From: Corynebacterium jeikeium
Lineage (GTDB): Bacteria; Actinomycetota; Actinomycetes; Mycobacteriales; Mycobacteriaceae
NCBI GenBank assembly: GCA_003955985.1
Contig: CP033784.1
Span: forward strand, 2,418,001-2,482,000
Length of the DNA stretch: 64,000 nucleotides
Reading direction: 5' to 3'
Shown: positions 19,319-26,589 of the stretch, in pieces
How the letters are laid out: the number at the start of each line of letters is the position of its first letter
Numbering within the stretch: the stretch's first letter is position 1
Translations under genes and position numbers: made by a program
The notes under the pieces: generated by a model
Told to the model about the DNA's origin: nothing
Databases searched by the model: none
Seen by the model: only the letters and a program-made list of their open reading frames with translations

Positions 19319-20242
19319 CTACCGCGCCAGCGATTGCTCAATCAGTTCGCGAGTCCAGCCCTCAGTCCAGGCCAGCGGAGTCGTCCCCGAAATTGCCACA
19401 TCATTCGTGGCGTAGGTCGCGTGCGCACCCGCGCCGGTAATCATCTCCTGCGCTCGTGCAATCGCATCGGCCACTCCCGGAGGCACATCACAGAAGGAGT
19501 CCGATGGCACGCAGACATTCTGGACCTTGTCATTAAGAGGCCCAAAGCCGTCTCGTGGACCGCGCATCGTTGCGCCCGGAACCACAGCCTGCACAATGCC
19601 GCCAAGCGGCTGCAATGACAGCTCGACGCCCACACCAGCCAGCGGAACGCCCTGGTTCACGCCCTGATTGGGGTCACGCCGCGGGTCGCCCAACAGAGCC
19701 ACGCCCGCGATGCGCTCGGCCGGAACTACACCGCGGCCATTGCCGATGTCAGAGGCCAAATCACCTGCGATAGCTGCCCCCTGGGAGAAGCCCATCAGGA
19801 CGAAGTCCGTCAGCGGACACTGCCCGTGCAAGTCAGCCATTTCCTTAGCGGTGACATCGCGCCCGACTGCCTGCGAATCATCGTAAGTGAGTTGGTCGGG
19901 CAGCTGATGCGTCTTAATCTGTGCCGGGTACGGCGTAGTCCAGACCTTGACATCGCCCTCCGAGTAGGACCCTGAGATCGAGTTCGTCAGGCCAAGCAGC
20001 AGCGAATGCGGGTTCGCGGTCGGGGCCATCGGATCATCGTCAGCACGCGATTCCGCAGTTCCGGGCACCGCGATAACTTCTACCGCCGGGCACCACTCGG
20101 GTTGTTCGGCCAGAACCCCACCATCGTCACCGGGGGTCGGTGGGGTTTGACCGCCTTGGTCGTCGTTAAGCCATTGCACTACGCCGAAGCCAATAGCGGC
20201 CACCAGCACAATGACCGCCAGAATTGTCACCACTTTACGCAT
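19319..20242 (-). CDS. Cutinase-family envelope esterase (Rv3802c-like)
   Basis: A 307-residue serine esterase of the cutinase superfamily anchored by an N-terminal hydrophobic helix (VVTILAVIVLVAAIGFGVVQ). The nucleophile lies in FVLMGFSQGAAIAGDL (GxSxG); a later VPSDSFCDVPPG and HATYATN supply the Asp and His. In mycobacteria the equivalent gene (culp6) is an essential envelope phospholipase/thioesterase next to fadD32-pks13 and fbp genes. Here the mycolyltransferase side is kept but fadD32 and pks13 are not. Start chosen at ATG 20242; TTG 20254 would overlap the upstream lipoprotein gene's stop. Confidence 0.85.
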   Translation of the reverse strand: MRKVVTILAVIVLVAAIGFGVVQWLNDDQGGQTPPTPGDDGGVLAEQPEWCPAVEVIAVPGTAESRADDDPMAPTANPHSLLLGLTNSISGSYSEGDVKVWTTPYPAQIKTHQLPDQLTYDDSQAVGRDVTAKEMADLHGQCPLTDFVLMGFSQGAAIAGDLASDIGNGRGVVPAERIAGVALLGDPRRDPNQGVNQGVPLAGVGVELSLQPLGGIVQAVVPGATMRGPRDGFGPLNDKVQNVCVPSDSFCDVPPGVADAIARAQEMITGAGAHATYATNDVAISGTTPLAWTEGWTRELIEQSLAR

Positions 20243-20247
20243 GAGTG

Positions 20248-20736
20248 CTAGCAATACGCCTTTTTAGCGGAGCTTGCAATAGTCTTCGCCACTTCCTCAG
20301 CGCTTTCCTGTGAGCGCCCCTGTGCGACCAGCTGTCCGGCAATCGCCAGCGCGATGACCTGACGCTCCTCCTCCGGTGCGTCTGCGCATGCCGCGCGACC
20401 TGTGCCGATGAGCTGATCCTCCACCCCAGCAACATCAATTCCCGCTTTTTCCAGCGCTTCGAGGTATGAATCATCCGCCTCACTGAGCTTCATCTGTCCA
20501 TCGGGCGCTTCGTCCACGCGCTTAGCTTGGGGATCTGTGATCTCCGGCGCAGACTTTTCGCTCGACTTCGGCGCAGAAGTCTTCGTGCTTGACGACGTCG
20601 TGGAGGTCTTCGTAGTCGTCGACGAGGTGACCTCCGAAGACTCCACTGTGGAACTGCCACAGGCGGCCACTCCGAAGGTCAGCAGCGCAACAGCTGTGGT
20701 TGTAGCCAGTGTCCGGAAGGACTTGTTCATGGACAT
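20248..20736 (-). CDS. Secreted lipoprotein with DUF732-like domain
   Basis: A 162-residue precursor with a lipoprotein signal (TTTAVALLTFGVAACGSS; the Cys would be lipidated), a low-complexity Ser/Thr linker and a C-terminal DUF732-like domain (DDSYLEALEKAGIDVAGVED, GTGRAACADAPEE, final Cys). Two cysteines in the domain may form a disulfide. AGGGA lies about 8 bases before the ATG at 20736. It lies between the PS1-type mycolyltransferase (37 bases upstream) and the cutinase gene (5 bases downstream), so all three are probably one transcript. Function unknown. Confidence 0.82.
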   Translation of the reverse strand: MSMNKSFRTLATTTAVALLTFGVAACGSSTVESSEVTSSTTTKTSTTSSSTKTSAPKSSEKSAPEITDPQAKRVDEAPDGQMKLSEADDSYLEALEKAGIDVAGVEDQLIGTGRAACADAPEEERQVIALAIAGQLVAQGRSQESAEEVAKTIASSAKKAYC

Positions 20737-20773
20737 TTGTCTATCCCTTATTCAGTGCCCTGCTTTGGTTGGC

Positions 20774-22885
20774 TTACTTGTCATCACCGTTGTCGGCGGC
20801 TGGGGCTGGTGCTTCTGGCTTATTGCGCTCTTCAACAATCTTGCCGTTGAGCTGGCGAATCCAGCCACCCTCGAACTGCTGTTCAAGACCGCCGGCCTTG
20901 ACTGGCTGCAGTGGGCCGACCGGGTAACCGAACGGGCCATTTTCGTAGCCAGTGCTGCCCCAGTGGTCAGTGATGTCGTTGGAGCGCACCGGCTGTGCAC
21001 CAGTTTCCGGAGTCCAGTAAATGGCACCGTGTTCGAAGCGCTGGAAAGCGCCGCGGGCGAGCTTGACCTCGTCGCCGTCGACAGGCAGACCCAGATCGGA
21101 CTCAGCGCCACCGAGCTCCTTGTAGACACGGCCGATTTCACCACGCACGATGCGAGGTTCTTCGCCGCCGATCTTGACGATGGTGCCACCCTGGAAGTCC
21201 TGGGCGACACCGCCCGGAATATCGCGGTGGTTGGCGACTGGGTAGCCCAGCGGACCGGTCTCGAAGCCGGCCTTGCCCCAGACGTTCATAATGTCGCCGG
21301 TGACTTCGTGGGCTCCGCCTTCCGGAGTCCAGTAAATCGAACCCTTTTCGAAGTGAACGAAGCGTCCCGAGCCATCCGGCGTAGCCAGTTCGTTGGTCAC
21401 TGGGTAGCCGAGCGGCGAGGACGGACCACCGAGCTCGTTGTAACGCGAACCGATGCGCCCCCAGACCACATGTGCCCCGGAATCCGGGTGCCAGTAGGCG
21501 GTACCGCCGGTAAAGTCCTGAGCCACGCCATTCTTGGCGACGCCATACTCATCCGACAGGCAGGTGCCAATTCCTGGCAGCGATGCGACGGCCTTCTCAA
21601 TCTCGCCGCCTACACGGCAGACCGCGCCACGATCGGACTCCGGCAACTGCAGTGCATCGGCCAGCGTTGGCCAGGCCTGACTGACCTCGAATTGCCAGTA
21701 CGGCCAAGTGTGAGTACCCGAGCTCCGGAAGTTCACAACCGGCTCGACGCCCTTTTCGCGAGCATTTCGGATGAAGGTCTCACTGGTCATGCGGGAAAGC
21801 ACTTCCAATGCGTAACCGGTCGGATTGTCCGGCTTCGTCGGATCGATCTGCGACGGCACGTCCCACTCACCGGTGTTGCCGTTACCCGCCGAGATGTACA
21901 GCGACATGCCCTTGAGCTTGTCGATGTTCAGCTTCGGATCATTGTCCTTCCAACGCTGCGAACCGAGCGGGCCCCACATCTTCGTCGCGTCATAGCCACC
22001 GGTGTTCTTCATCGCCAGAGAGATTGCCTGCGGCATGCCCGGCGAAGTCATATCCAGGTAACCAGAGAGGCTACCGGCAAACTTCCACAGCTCCGGAGAG
22101 TGTGCTGCAACGTTGTAAGCACCGGTAGCTCCCATGGAGATACCGATAATGCCGCGTTCATCGTTGCCGCGGAAGCCGTTGGTGATAACCGGCACGAGCT
22201 CCTTAGTGATGAAGCTCTCCCACTTGTAGTTCTGACCGTTATCCGGCTGATCCCAGTCAGAGTAGAAGGACGATGTACCGCCGGCAGGCATAACCACCAG
22301 GACATTCTTGTCCTCGTAGAAGCGTTCGATATTAGTAGCGCGAATCCAACCGGAGTAGTCATCAAACGATGCCATACCGTCAAGGTGGTAGACGCTCGGG
22401 AATGTGCGCTCCTTGTCGCGGTACCAATCGCGCGGCAGCAAAATCTCAACCTGGATTGGCTTCTCCGGCATGGCAGCCGAGCGAATGTGCGCAATGACGT
22501 GGTGATCTGTGTACCACTCGACCTTGTCTACGCTGACTCCACTGGGGAGGTTCGCCACTGCGGGAGTATCGACTTTAAATGGCGTACGCTCCGGCCCTGG
22601 CATCGGCTTCGGCATACCCAGGCCAGGTAGCTGCGCACCAGCAGCTTGCGCTGCTTCAGCGGCCTTAGCAAGGTCTCCCAGGTCTCCAGATTGCGCCAAC
22701 TGCCCCTGAACGGCCTGAAGTTCCTCGTAGCTAGGCAGACCTGGCTGAGCTGGCTCGGGAGCCGCCACTGCAGCAGGGGCACCGAGAGCGAGAGTCAACG
22801 GTAGTGCCAAAAGTGCGGTCAACGCCCGTGATGACTTCCGGCTGTTGCCGAGTCCACCACGGAGGAATCTAGCGGTTACGCGCAT
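20774..22885 (-). CDS. cop1: PS1-type mycolyltransferase with C-terminal LGFP repeats
   Basis: Secreted trehalose corynomycolyltransferase-type enzyme. After a signal peptide (ALLALPLTLALGAPAAVAAP) and a Gln/Ala-rich linker, the esterase domain (about 120-440) has HLDGMASFDDYSGWI, the nucleophile motif GISMGATGAYNVAA and the histidine region GTHTWPYWQFEV. Residues from about 470 on hold four or more LGFP repeats (SSPLGYPV, TGPLGYPVAN, ESDLGLPVDG, NGPFGYPVGP), thought to bind the cell wall. The ATG at 22885 is used because it gives a normal signal peptide; upstream codons in frame do not. It resembles C. glutamicum cop1/csp1 in architecture and place. Confidence 0.9.
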   Translation of the reverse strand: MRVTARFLRGGLGNSRKSSRALTALLALPLTLALGAPAAVAAPEPAQPGLPSYEELQAVQGQLAQSGDLGDLAKAAEAAQAAGAQLPGLGMPKPMPGPERTPFKVDTPAVANLPSGVSVDKVEWYTDHHVIAHIRSAAMPEKPIQVEILLPRDWYRDKERTFPSVYHLDGMASFDDYSGWIRATNIERFYEDKNVLVVMPAGGTSSFYSDWDQPDNGQNYKWESFITKELVPVITNGFRGNDERGIIGISMGATGAYNVAAHSPELWKFAGSLSGYLDMTSPGMPQAISLAMKNTGGYDATKMWGPLGSQRWKDNDPKLNIDKLKGMSLYISAGNGNTGEWDVPSQIDPTKPDNPTGYALEVLSRMTSETFIRNAREKGVEPVVNFRSSGTHTWPYWQFEVSQAWPTLADALQLPESDRGAVCRVGGEIEKAVASLPGIGTCLSDEYGVAKNGVAQDFTGGTAYWHPDSGAHVVWGRIGSRYNELGGPSSPLGYPVTNELATPDGSGRFVHFEKGSIYWTPEGGAHEVTGDIMNVWGKAGFETGPLGYPVANHRDIPGGVAQDFQGGTIVKIGGEEPRIVRGEIGRVYKELGGAESDLGLPVDGDEVKLARGAFQRFEHGAIYWTPETGAQPVRSNDITDHWGSTGYENGPFGYPVGPLQPVKAGGLEQQFEGGWIRQLNGKIVEERNKPEAPAPAADNGDDK

Positions 22886-23432
22886 AAGAGGGCTTCCCTT
22901 TACAAAGTCGCTGGTTGAAATTATTTGAGACGTTGAGTGTTGCACCGGCACCGATTAGGCACCTGCAGATAGCATCACGCGGCGCTTGAGCTATGCGTTT
23001 ACCGTTCGGCTTCGCAGAATTACGTAGTGACCAGCAACGTATCCGAAGGTTCCCCTCCTCCGGCGTGCCGCTGCAAGAAGAATCTCACACACGATCTGCG
23101 AAACATACGGTATAGCTACCTGAATAGCTTCACCCTTTACTTTAAGGTTCGACTCTCATGTTTACCCTCTTACGGGTAAAAACCGTGGAGACACACGCAA
23201 AAGGAACTGAATTCAAGCTTTGACAGCGCAACTCTTTGCGCCCCTCTGTAGGCCGTTACCCACACCTTCCACTCAGCATCCAAACCCGGACTCGACACAG
23301 AAAAAAGACCAACCCCACAAAAGGATTGGTCTTTTTCAAAATTGAGACTTCTTAAGAAGCTAGCCCCTTTAAGAAGCCATCCAGCACCAGAGCTAGGTCA
23401 GCGCGCCAGAGCGCCCTGAAATAACTACCGAC
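22886..23432. promoter_or_regulatory. Gene-free 547-bp region upstream of cop1
   Basis: No credible coding frame. It must hold the cop1 promoter and the terminator of the upstream mycolyltransferase. A perfect 7-base inverted repeat, TTTACCC and GGGTAAA (23161-23167 and 23174-23180), could be an operator or a small leader hairpin. Confidence 0.5.
23302..23336 (-). terminator. Terminator after second mycolyltransferase gene
   Basis: AAAAAGACCAA (23302-23312) and TTGGTCTTTTT (23326-23336) pair perfectly around a 13-base loop, with A and T tails on both strands. It lies about 100 bases beyond the stop of the mycolyltransferase gene. Confidence 0.8.
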
Positions 23433-24476
23433 CTAGAGCCCCAGCGCCCCAAGAATGTGCGGGCGAGCAAGCGCGGCATCACGGCCCCACAGCTCCCACG
23501 AGTGGATACCGTTCGGGCTGTAGACAAACTGCGCATTGAGGCCGGCAGCGCGAGCGTCCTGCTCAAAGCGCTGCGTCGAAGCGCGGGAGACGGACTCCAT
23601 TACGGCACGCCAGACAGTGTCAGGGAGCTGCGGCACCGGACGGTTCAAAACCTCCGGGTCACTCCACAGGCTCTGAACACCCTGGGCGGAGGAAACATAC
23701 ATCGGCAGCCCCCGGAGCTGGTCCAGCTGCAGCGATGGATCATGAGCACGCCACTGCTCCGAAGCAGGAACCGGAAGGCCCCACATGCCAGTCGGATTCA
23801 CTACACCAGTGCTAGCCACCATTGCAGTAGCGCCGGTCGCAACAACTGGGTTGGACATCTGGTAGTAACCGGACAGCGAAGTAACCTGCTTGAACTGATC
23901 ACGGTGGCGGGCCGCCAGAGAAACCGCCGCAGCCGCACCCATGGACAGACCAGCGATTGCGTTGCGGTTCGGGTTGACACCAAACTCACGCTGCAAATAG
24001 ACCGGGAGCTCCTGGGTCAGGAAGGTTTCCCACTTCTGGGTCTTGACCCCTTCAGCGGTCACTGCCGGAGCGTTCCAGTCGGCATAGAAGGAGCCGTCGC
24101 CAGCAGCCGGCGCAACCAGAGTGATGTTGTCATTGGCAAAAGTCTGAGCAATATGGCCCGACCAAATCCAACCGGACGCACCCTTATTAAAGCCCCACAG
24201 ACCGTCGAGCATGTACAGGGAGGCATCGCCGCCACCAGTAGCCGCCTTGATCTGAACCGGAATATTGCGGTTCATAGCTGGCGAGAAAACCTGGCAGTAC
24301 TGAACCCACCAGTTGTATGGATCCCACTCACAGCCTGGGCGCAGTCGATCACGGTTTGGATCAGCACTCGCGTCCTTCGCGGATGCGAGCATGATGCCGC
24401 CAAAGACCATCGCAACCGCTACGAGGGCAGCTACGACCTTCACCGTGAAGTTACGACTCACTGCAGTAAAGCTCAT
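23433..24476 (-). CDS. cmt: Secreted mycolyltransferase (antigen 85/Cmt family)
   Basis: A 347-residue secreted esterase-fold acyltransferase. A signal-like hydrophobic segment (VVAALVAVAMVFGGIMLASA) is followed by DRLRPGCEWDPYNWWVQYC, the MLDGLWGFNKGASGWI segment, the nucleophile motif GLSMGAAAAVSLAA and the histidine region GIHSWELWGRDAAL. The two cysteines near the N-terminus of the mature protein are shared with the 28834-29847 paralogue. The ATG at 24476 is chosen because AGAGGAG lies directly upstream. By position it matches corynebacterial cmt2. The usual next gene upstream, aftB, is absent. Confidence 0.9.
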   Translation of the reverse strand: MSFTAVSRNFTVKVVAALVAVAMVFGGIMLASAKDASADPNRDRLRPGCEWDPYNWWVQYCQVFSPAMNRNIPVQIKAATGGGDASLYMLDGLWGFNKGASGWIWSGHIAQTFANDNITLVAPAAGDGSFYADWNAPAVTAEGVKTQKWETFLTQELPVYLQREFGVNPNRNAIAGLSMGAAAAVSLAARHRDQFKQVTSLSGYYQMSNPVVATGATAMVASTGVVNPTGMWGLPVPASEQWRAHDPSLQLDQLRGLPMYVSSAQGVQSLWSDPEVLNRPVPQLPDTVWRAVMESVSRASTQRFEQDARAAGLNAQFVYSPNGIHSWELWGRDAALARPHILGALGL

Positions 24477-24949
24477 CGTTCTCCTCTTTACTTTCGGACT
24501 TACCTCCGCGCCAGACTTCTCGGAGGCAGTCGCTTGCGCGAGCTTTCGCTTTTCTGCTTCCAGTTGTGACGCGACAACTGGAGACTCCACAAAAGAATCT
24601 CGAGTATGTAACGATACTCAATCGTTTCCCTACAACCAAGTTAAAATCGTAACCATTCCGTAATATTTCTCACATTTCCCGACAAAACTATTCGCCACAA
24701 GGAGAAACACTGTTTACCAGCGAGGAATTACAGATTTGTAATTCTGCCCCCGACTGACCCGTAGGACTGACTGAGACATCTAAAACACGCCTACAAGAAC
24801 CCCAAACACAACCTAAGTACTAACGAGATACAGAAAAAAGCCCATGCACCCCTCGATGCATGGGCCTTCAGCTACCAACCGAAACCGACGAGAAACCGAC
24901 GAGAACCCGACGGAAACCGTAGTTCGCTTAATGGGAAAAGAACAAGGAA
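24477..24949. promoter_or_regulatory. Gene-free 473-bp region between ubiA and cmt
   Basis: A+T-rich with no credible coding frame. It contains the cmt promoter and, near its far end, the ubiA terminator. In related genomes the arabinosyltransferase gene aftB occupies this position; I see no remnant of it. Confidence 0.55.
24834..24867 (-). terminator. Terminator after ubiA
   Basis: GCCCATGCA (24840-24848) and TGCATGGGC (24857-24865) pair perfectly; read on the minus strand the stem is followed by TTTTTT. It lies about 80 bases past the ubiA stop. Confidence 0.88.
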
Positions 24950-26002
24950 CTACCCCAGAGCCGGAACAGCGTAGACAGCGATGGCAATGGACAGCAGCCA
25001 CAGGACGGCCAGTGCCTGCAGCGGACGGTCCTTGAGCGCAATCTCATCCGGGCTTCCCGCATCACCACGGTCGACGTCGGCTGCGAAGCGCAGGATGGCC
25101 ACAGTGAATGGAACCATCGAAATCTCGTACCAAATAGCCGAAGTGGACGAAGTGCCCGGTGCGCGCCCCATCTCGAAGCCCCACAGCGCGTAGCTCAGTA
25201 CCACGGCGGTCGCAGCGAGGGTCCACACAAAGCGCAGGTAAGTCGCGGTGTAACCCTGCAACGACTTACGAATCTTCTTACCTGTACGCTCCGCCAACAG
25301 CAGCTCAGCGTAACGCTTACCGGCTGCCATAAACAGCGAACCAAAGGCGGCAACCAGCAAGAACCACTGGGACAGGTTGATGTTGGCAGCAACACCGCCG
25401 GCCATTGCACGCAGCATGAAACCCGAGGACACCAGCGCAATATCAATCACCGGCTGATGCTTCAGACCAAAGCAGTAACCGAGCTGCAGCGCAATGTATA
25501 CAGCCACAACAATTGCTAGCCCCGGCCCCTCAGAGGCAAACCAGGACACCGCAATCGAACCAATAATCAGCGCGACCGCCATAATGTACGCCATGCTCAC
25601 CGGCAGTACGCCAGCGGCAATTGGGCGGAAGCGCTTGGTTGGGTGCGCACGGTCAGCCTCGACATCGCGGGCATCATTAATCAGGTAAATCGACGATGCT
25701 GCCAAGCAAAAGGCCACAAACGCCACCAGGATGTCGACGGTCAGCGTGCCGATCGAACGTCCCGAGTCCATGATCTCGTTGCCGGCTGCCAGTGGAGCCG
25801 CAATGACTAGGACATTCTTCACCCACTGCTTCGGGCGAAGCGCCTTGATCATGCCGTCCAGCAGATTCTTCGGCGGATGCCCCTGCGGGTGCGCAGGCTC
25901 ATCGATACCGGAAGTGTGCGGCTCGGACCCAATCCTTGATTGAGAAGCTTGCCGCTGGTTGGCCGACACATTGGCCAAGTTGTCGTTCTCCGCCTGTGTC
26001 AC
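24950..26002 (-). CDS. ubiA: Decaprenyl-phosphate phosphoribosyltransferase (DPPR synthase)
   Basis: Transfers phosphoribose from PRPP to decaprenyl phosphate, the first committed step to decaprenyl-phosphoryl arabinose for arabinan. The 350-residue UbiA-superfamily membrane protein has the first Asp-rich motif NDARDVEADRAHPTKRFRPI and about nine helices. A hydrophilic N-terminus of about 50 residues is not conserved. GTG at 26002 overlaps the PAP2 stop by 4 bases, so the two are translationally coupled. It is the orthologue by position of Rv3806c. A quinone or haem prenyltransferase is unlikely in this arabinogalactan context. Confidence 0.92.
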   Translation of the reverse strand: MTQAENDNLANVSANQRQASQSRIGSEPHTSGIDEPAHPQGHPPKNLLDGMIKALRPKQWVKNVLVIAAPLAAGNEIMDSGRSIGTLTVDILVAFVAFCLAASSIYLINDARDVEADRAHPTKRFRPIAAGVLPVSMAYIMAVALIIGSIAVSWFASEGPGLAIVVAVYIALQLGYCFGLKHQPVIDIALVSSGFMLRAMAGGVAANINLSQWFLLVAAFGSLFMAAGKRYAELLLAERTGKKIRKSLQGYTATYLRFVWTLAATAVVLSYALWGFEMGRAPGTSSTSAIWYEISMVPFTVAILRFAADVDRGDAGSPDEIALKDRPLQALAVLWLLSIAIAVYAVPALG

Positions 26003-26589
26003 TGTGCATTCCTTTCCGCAATGGAGGGCTGTCCACCCTGGTTATGCTGCGCCTTTTTCGGCTCGATGACCTTATCACCTATCTTGTCCACCGCAAGAGC
26101 AGTGGCTGTACCCAGCGCTGCTCCGAGAGCGACATCGGTTGGGTAATGAACTCCCAGCACCAGGCGGGAGAGCATAATCGCCGGCACGCCCACGGCCGGT
26201 GCTGCCGGGTAACCCAACTTTGCAATCCCCACCAGCGCCGCCGTCGTCGACGTCGCGTGCGAGGACGGGAAACTCAGCTTGCTTGGCGTACCAACGCCGA
26301 TTGCTATACGACGGTCATGGGGACGCGGGCGACGGACAATGCGCTTAAGCACCACCGATGCCGCATGCGAGGTAAAGGCGGCCACACCGACCTTTGCCCA
26401 GCTAATGCGTCGCTCCTTATCCACCGCCGCCCCGAGGGCAGCGAGCCCCATCCACCCAAGGGCGTGCTCACCGAAATAGCTCATGGCACGCGCGGTGGGC
26501 AGCACACCCGGGACGTCGTTAAGCGTGTGCTGAATATTAACGAGAACGTCGGACTCGCCGAACGGATCGCCTTTAATTTTCGAAGACAT
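25999..26589 (-). CDS. PAP2-family phosphatase, probable DPPR 5'-phosphatase
   Basis: A 196-residue membrane phosphatase with all three PAP2 motifs: KRIVRRPRP, PSSHA and SRLVLGVHYPTD. In mycobacteria the gene at this position (Rv3807c) is proposed to remove the 5'-phosphate from decaprenylphosphoryl-phosphoribose, the step after UbiA. It is flanked by glfT2 (overlap of 17 bases at its start) and ubiA (4-base overlap at its end), giving a tight three-gene envelope operon. Confidence 0.88.
   Translation of the reverse strand: MSSKIKGDPFGESDVLVNIQHTLNDVPGVLPTARAMSYFGEHALGWMGLAALGAAVDKERRISWAKVGVAAFTSHAASVVLKRIVRRPRPHDRRIAIGVGTPSKLSFPSSHATSTTAALVGIAKLGYPAAPAVGVPAIMLSRLVLGVHYPTDVALGAALGTATALAVDKIGDKVIEPKKAQHNQGGQPSIAERNAQ

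Noticed and set aside
20537..22630. Long open frame of almost 700 codons antisense to cop1
   Set aside because: It mirrors the third-position G+C bias of cop1 on the other strand, lacks any family resemblance and has Arg/His/Val-rich shadow composition; cop1 has clear motifs.
23135..23160. GGTTCGACTC, resembling a tRNA T-loop
   Set aside because: No acceptor or anticodon stem can be formed around it and no CCA-like end follows.
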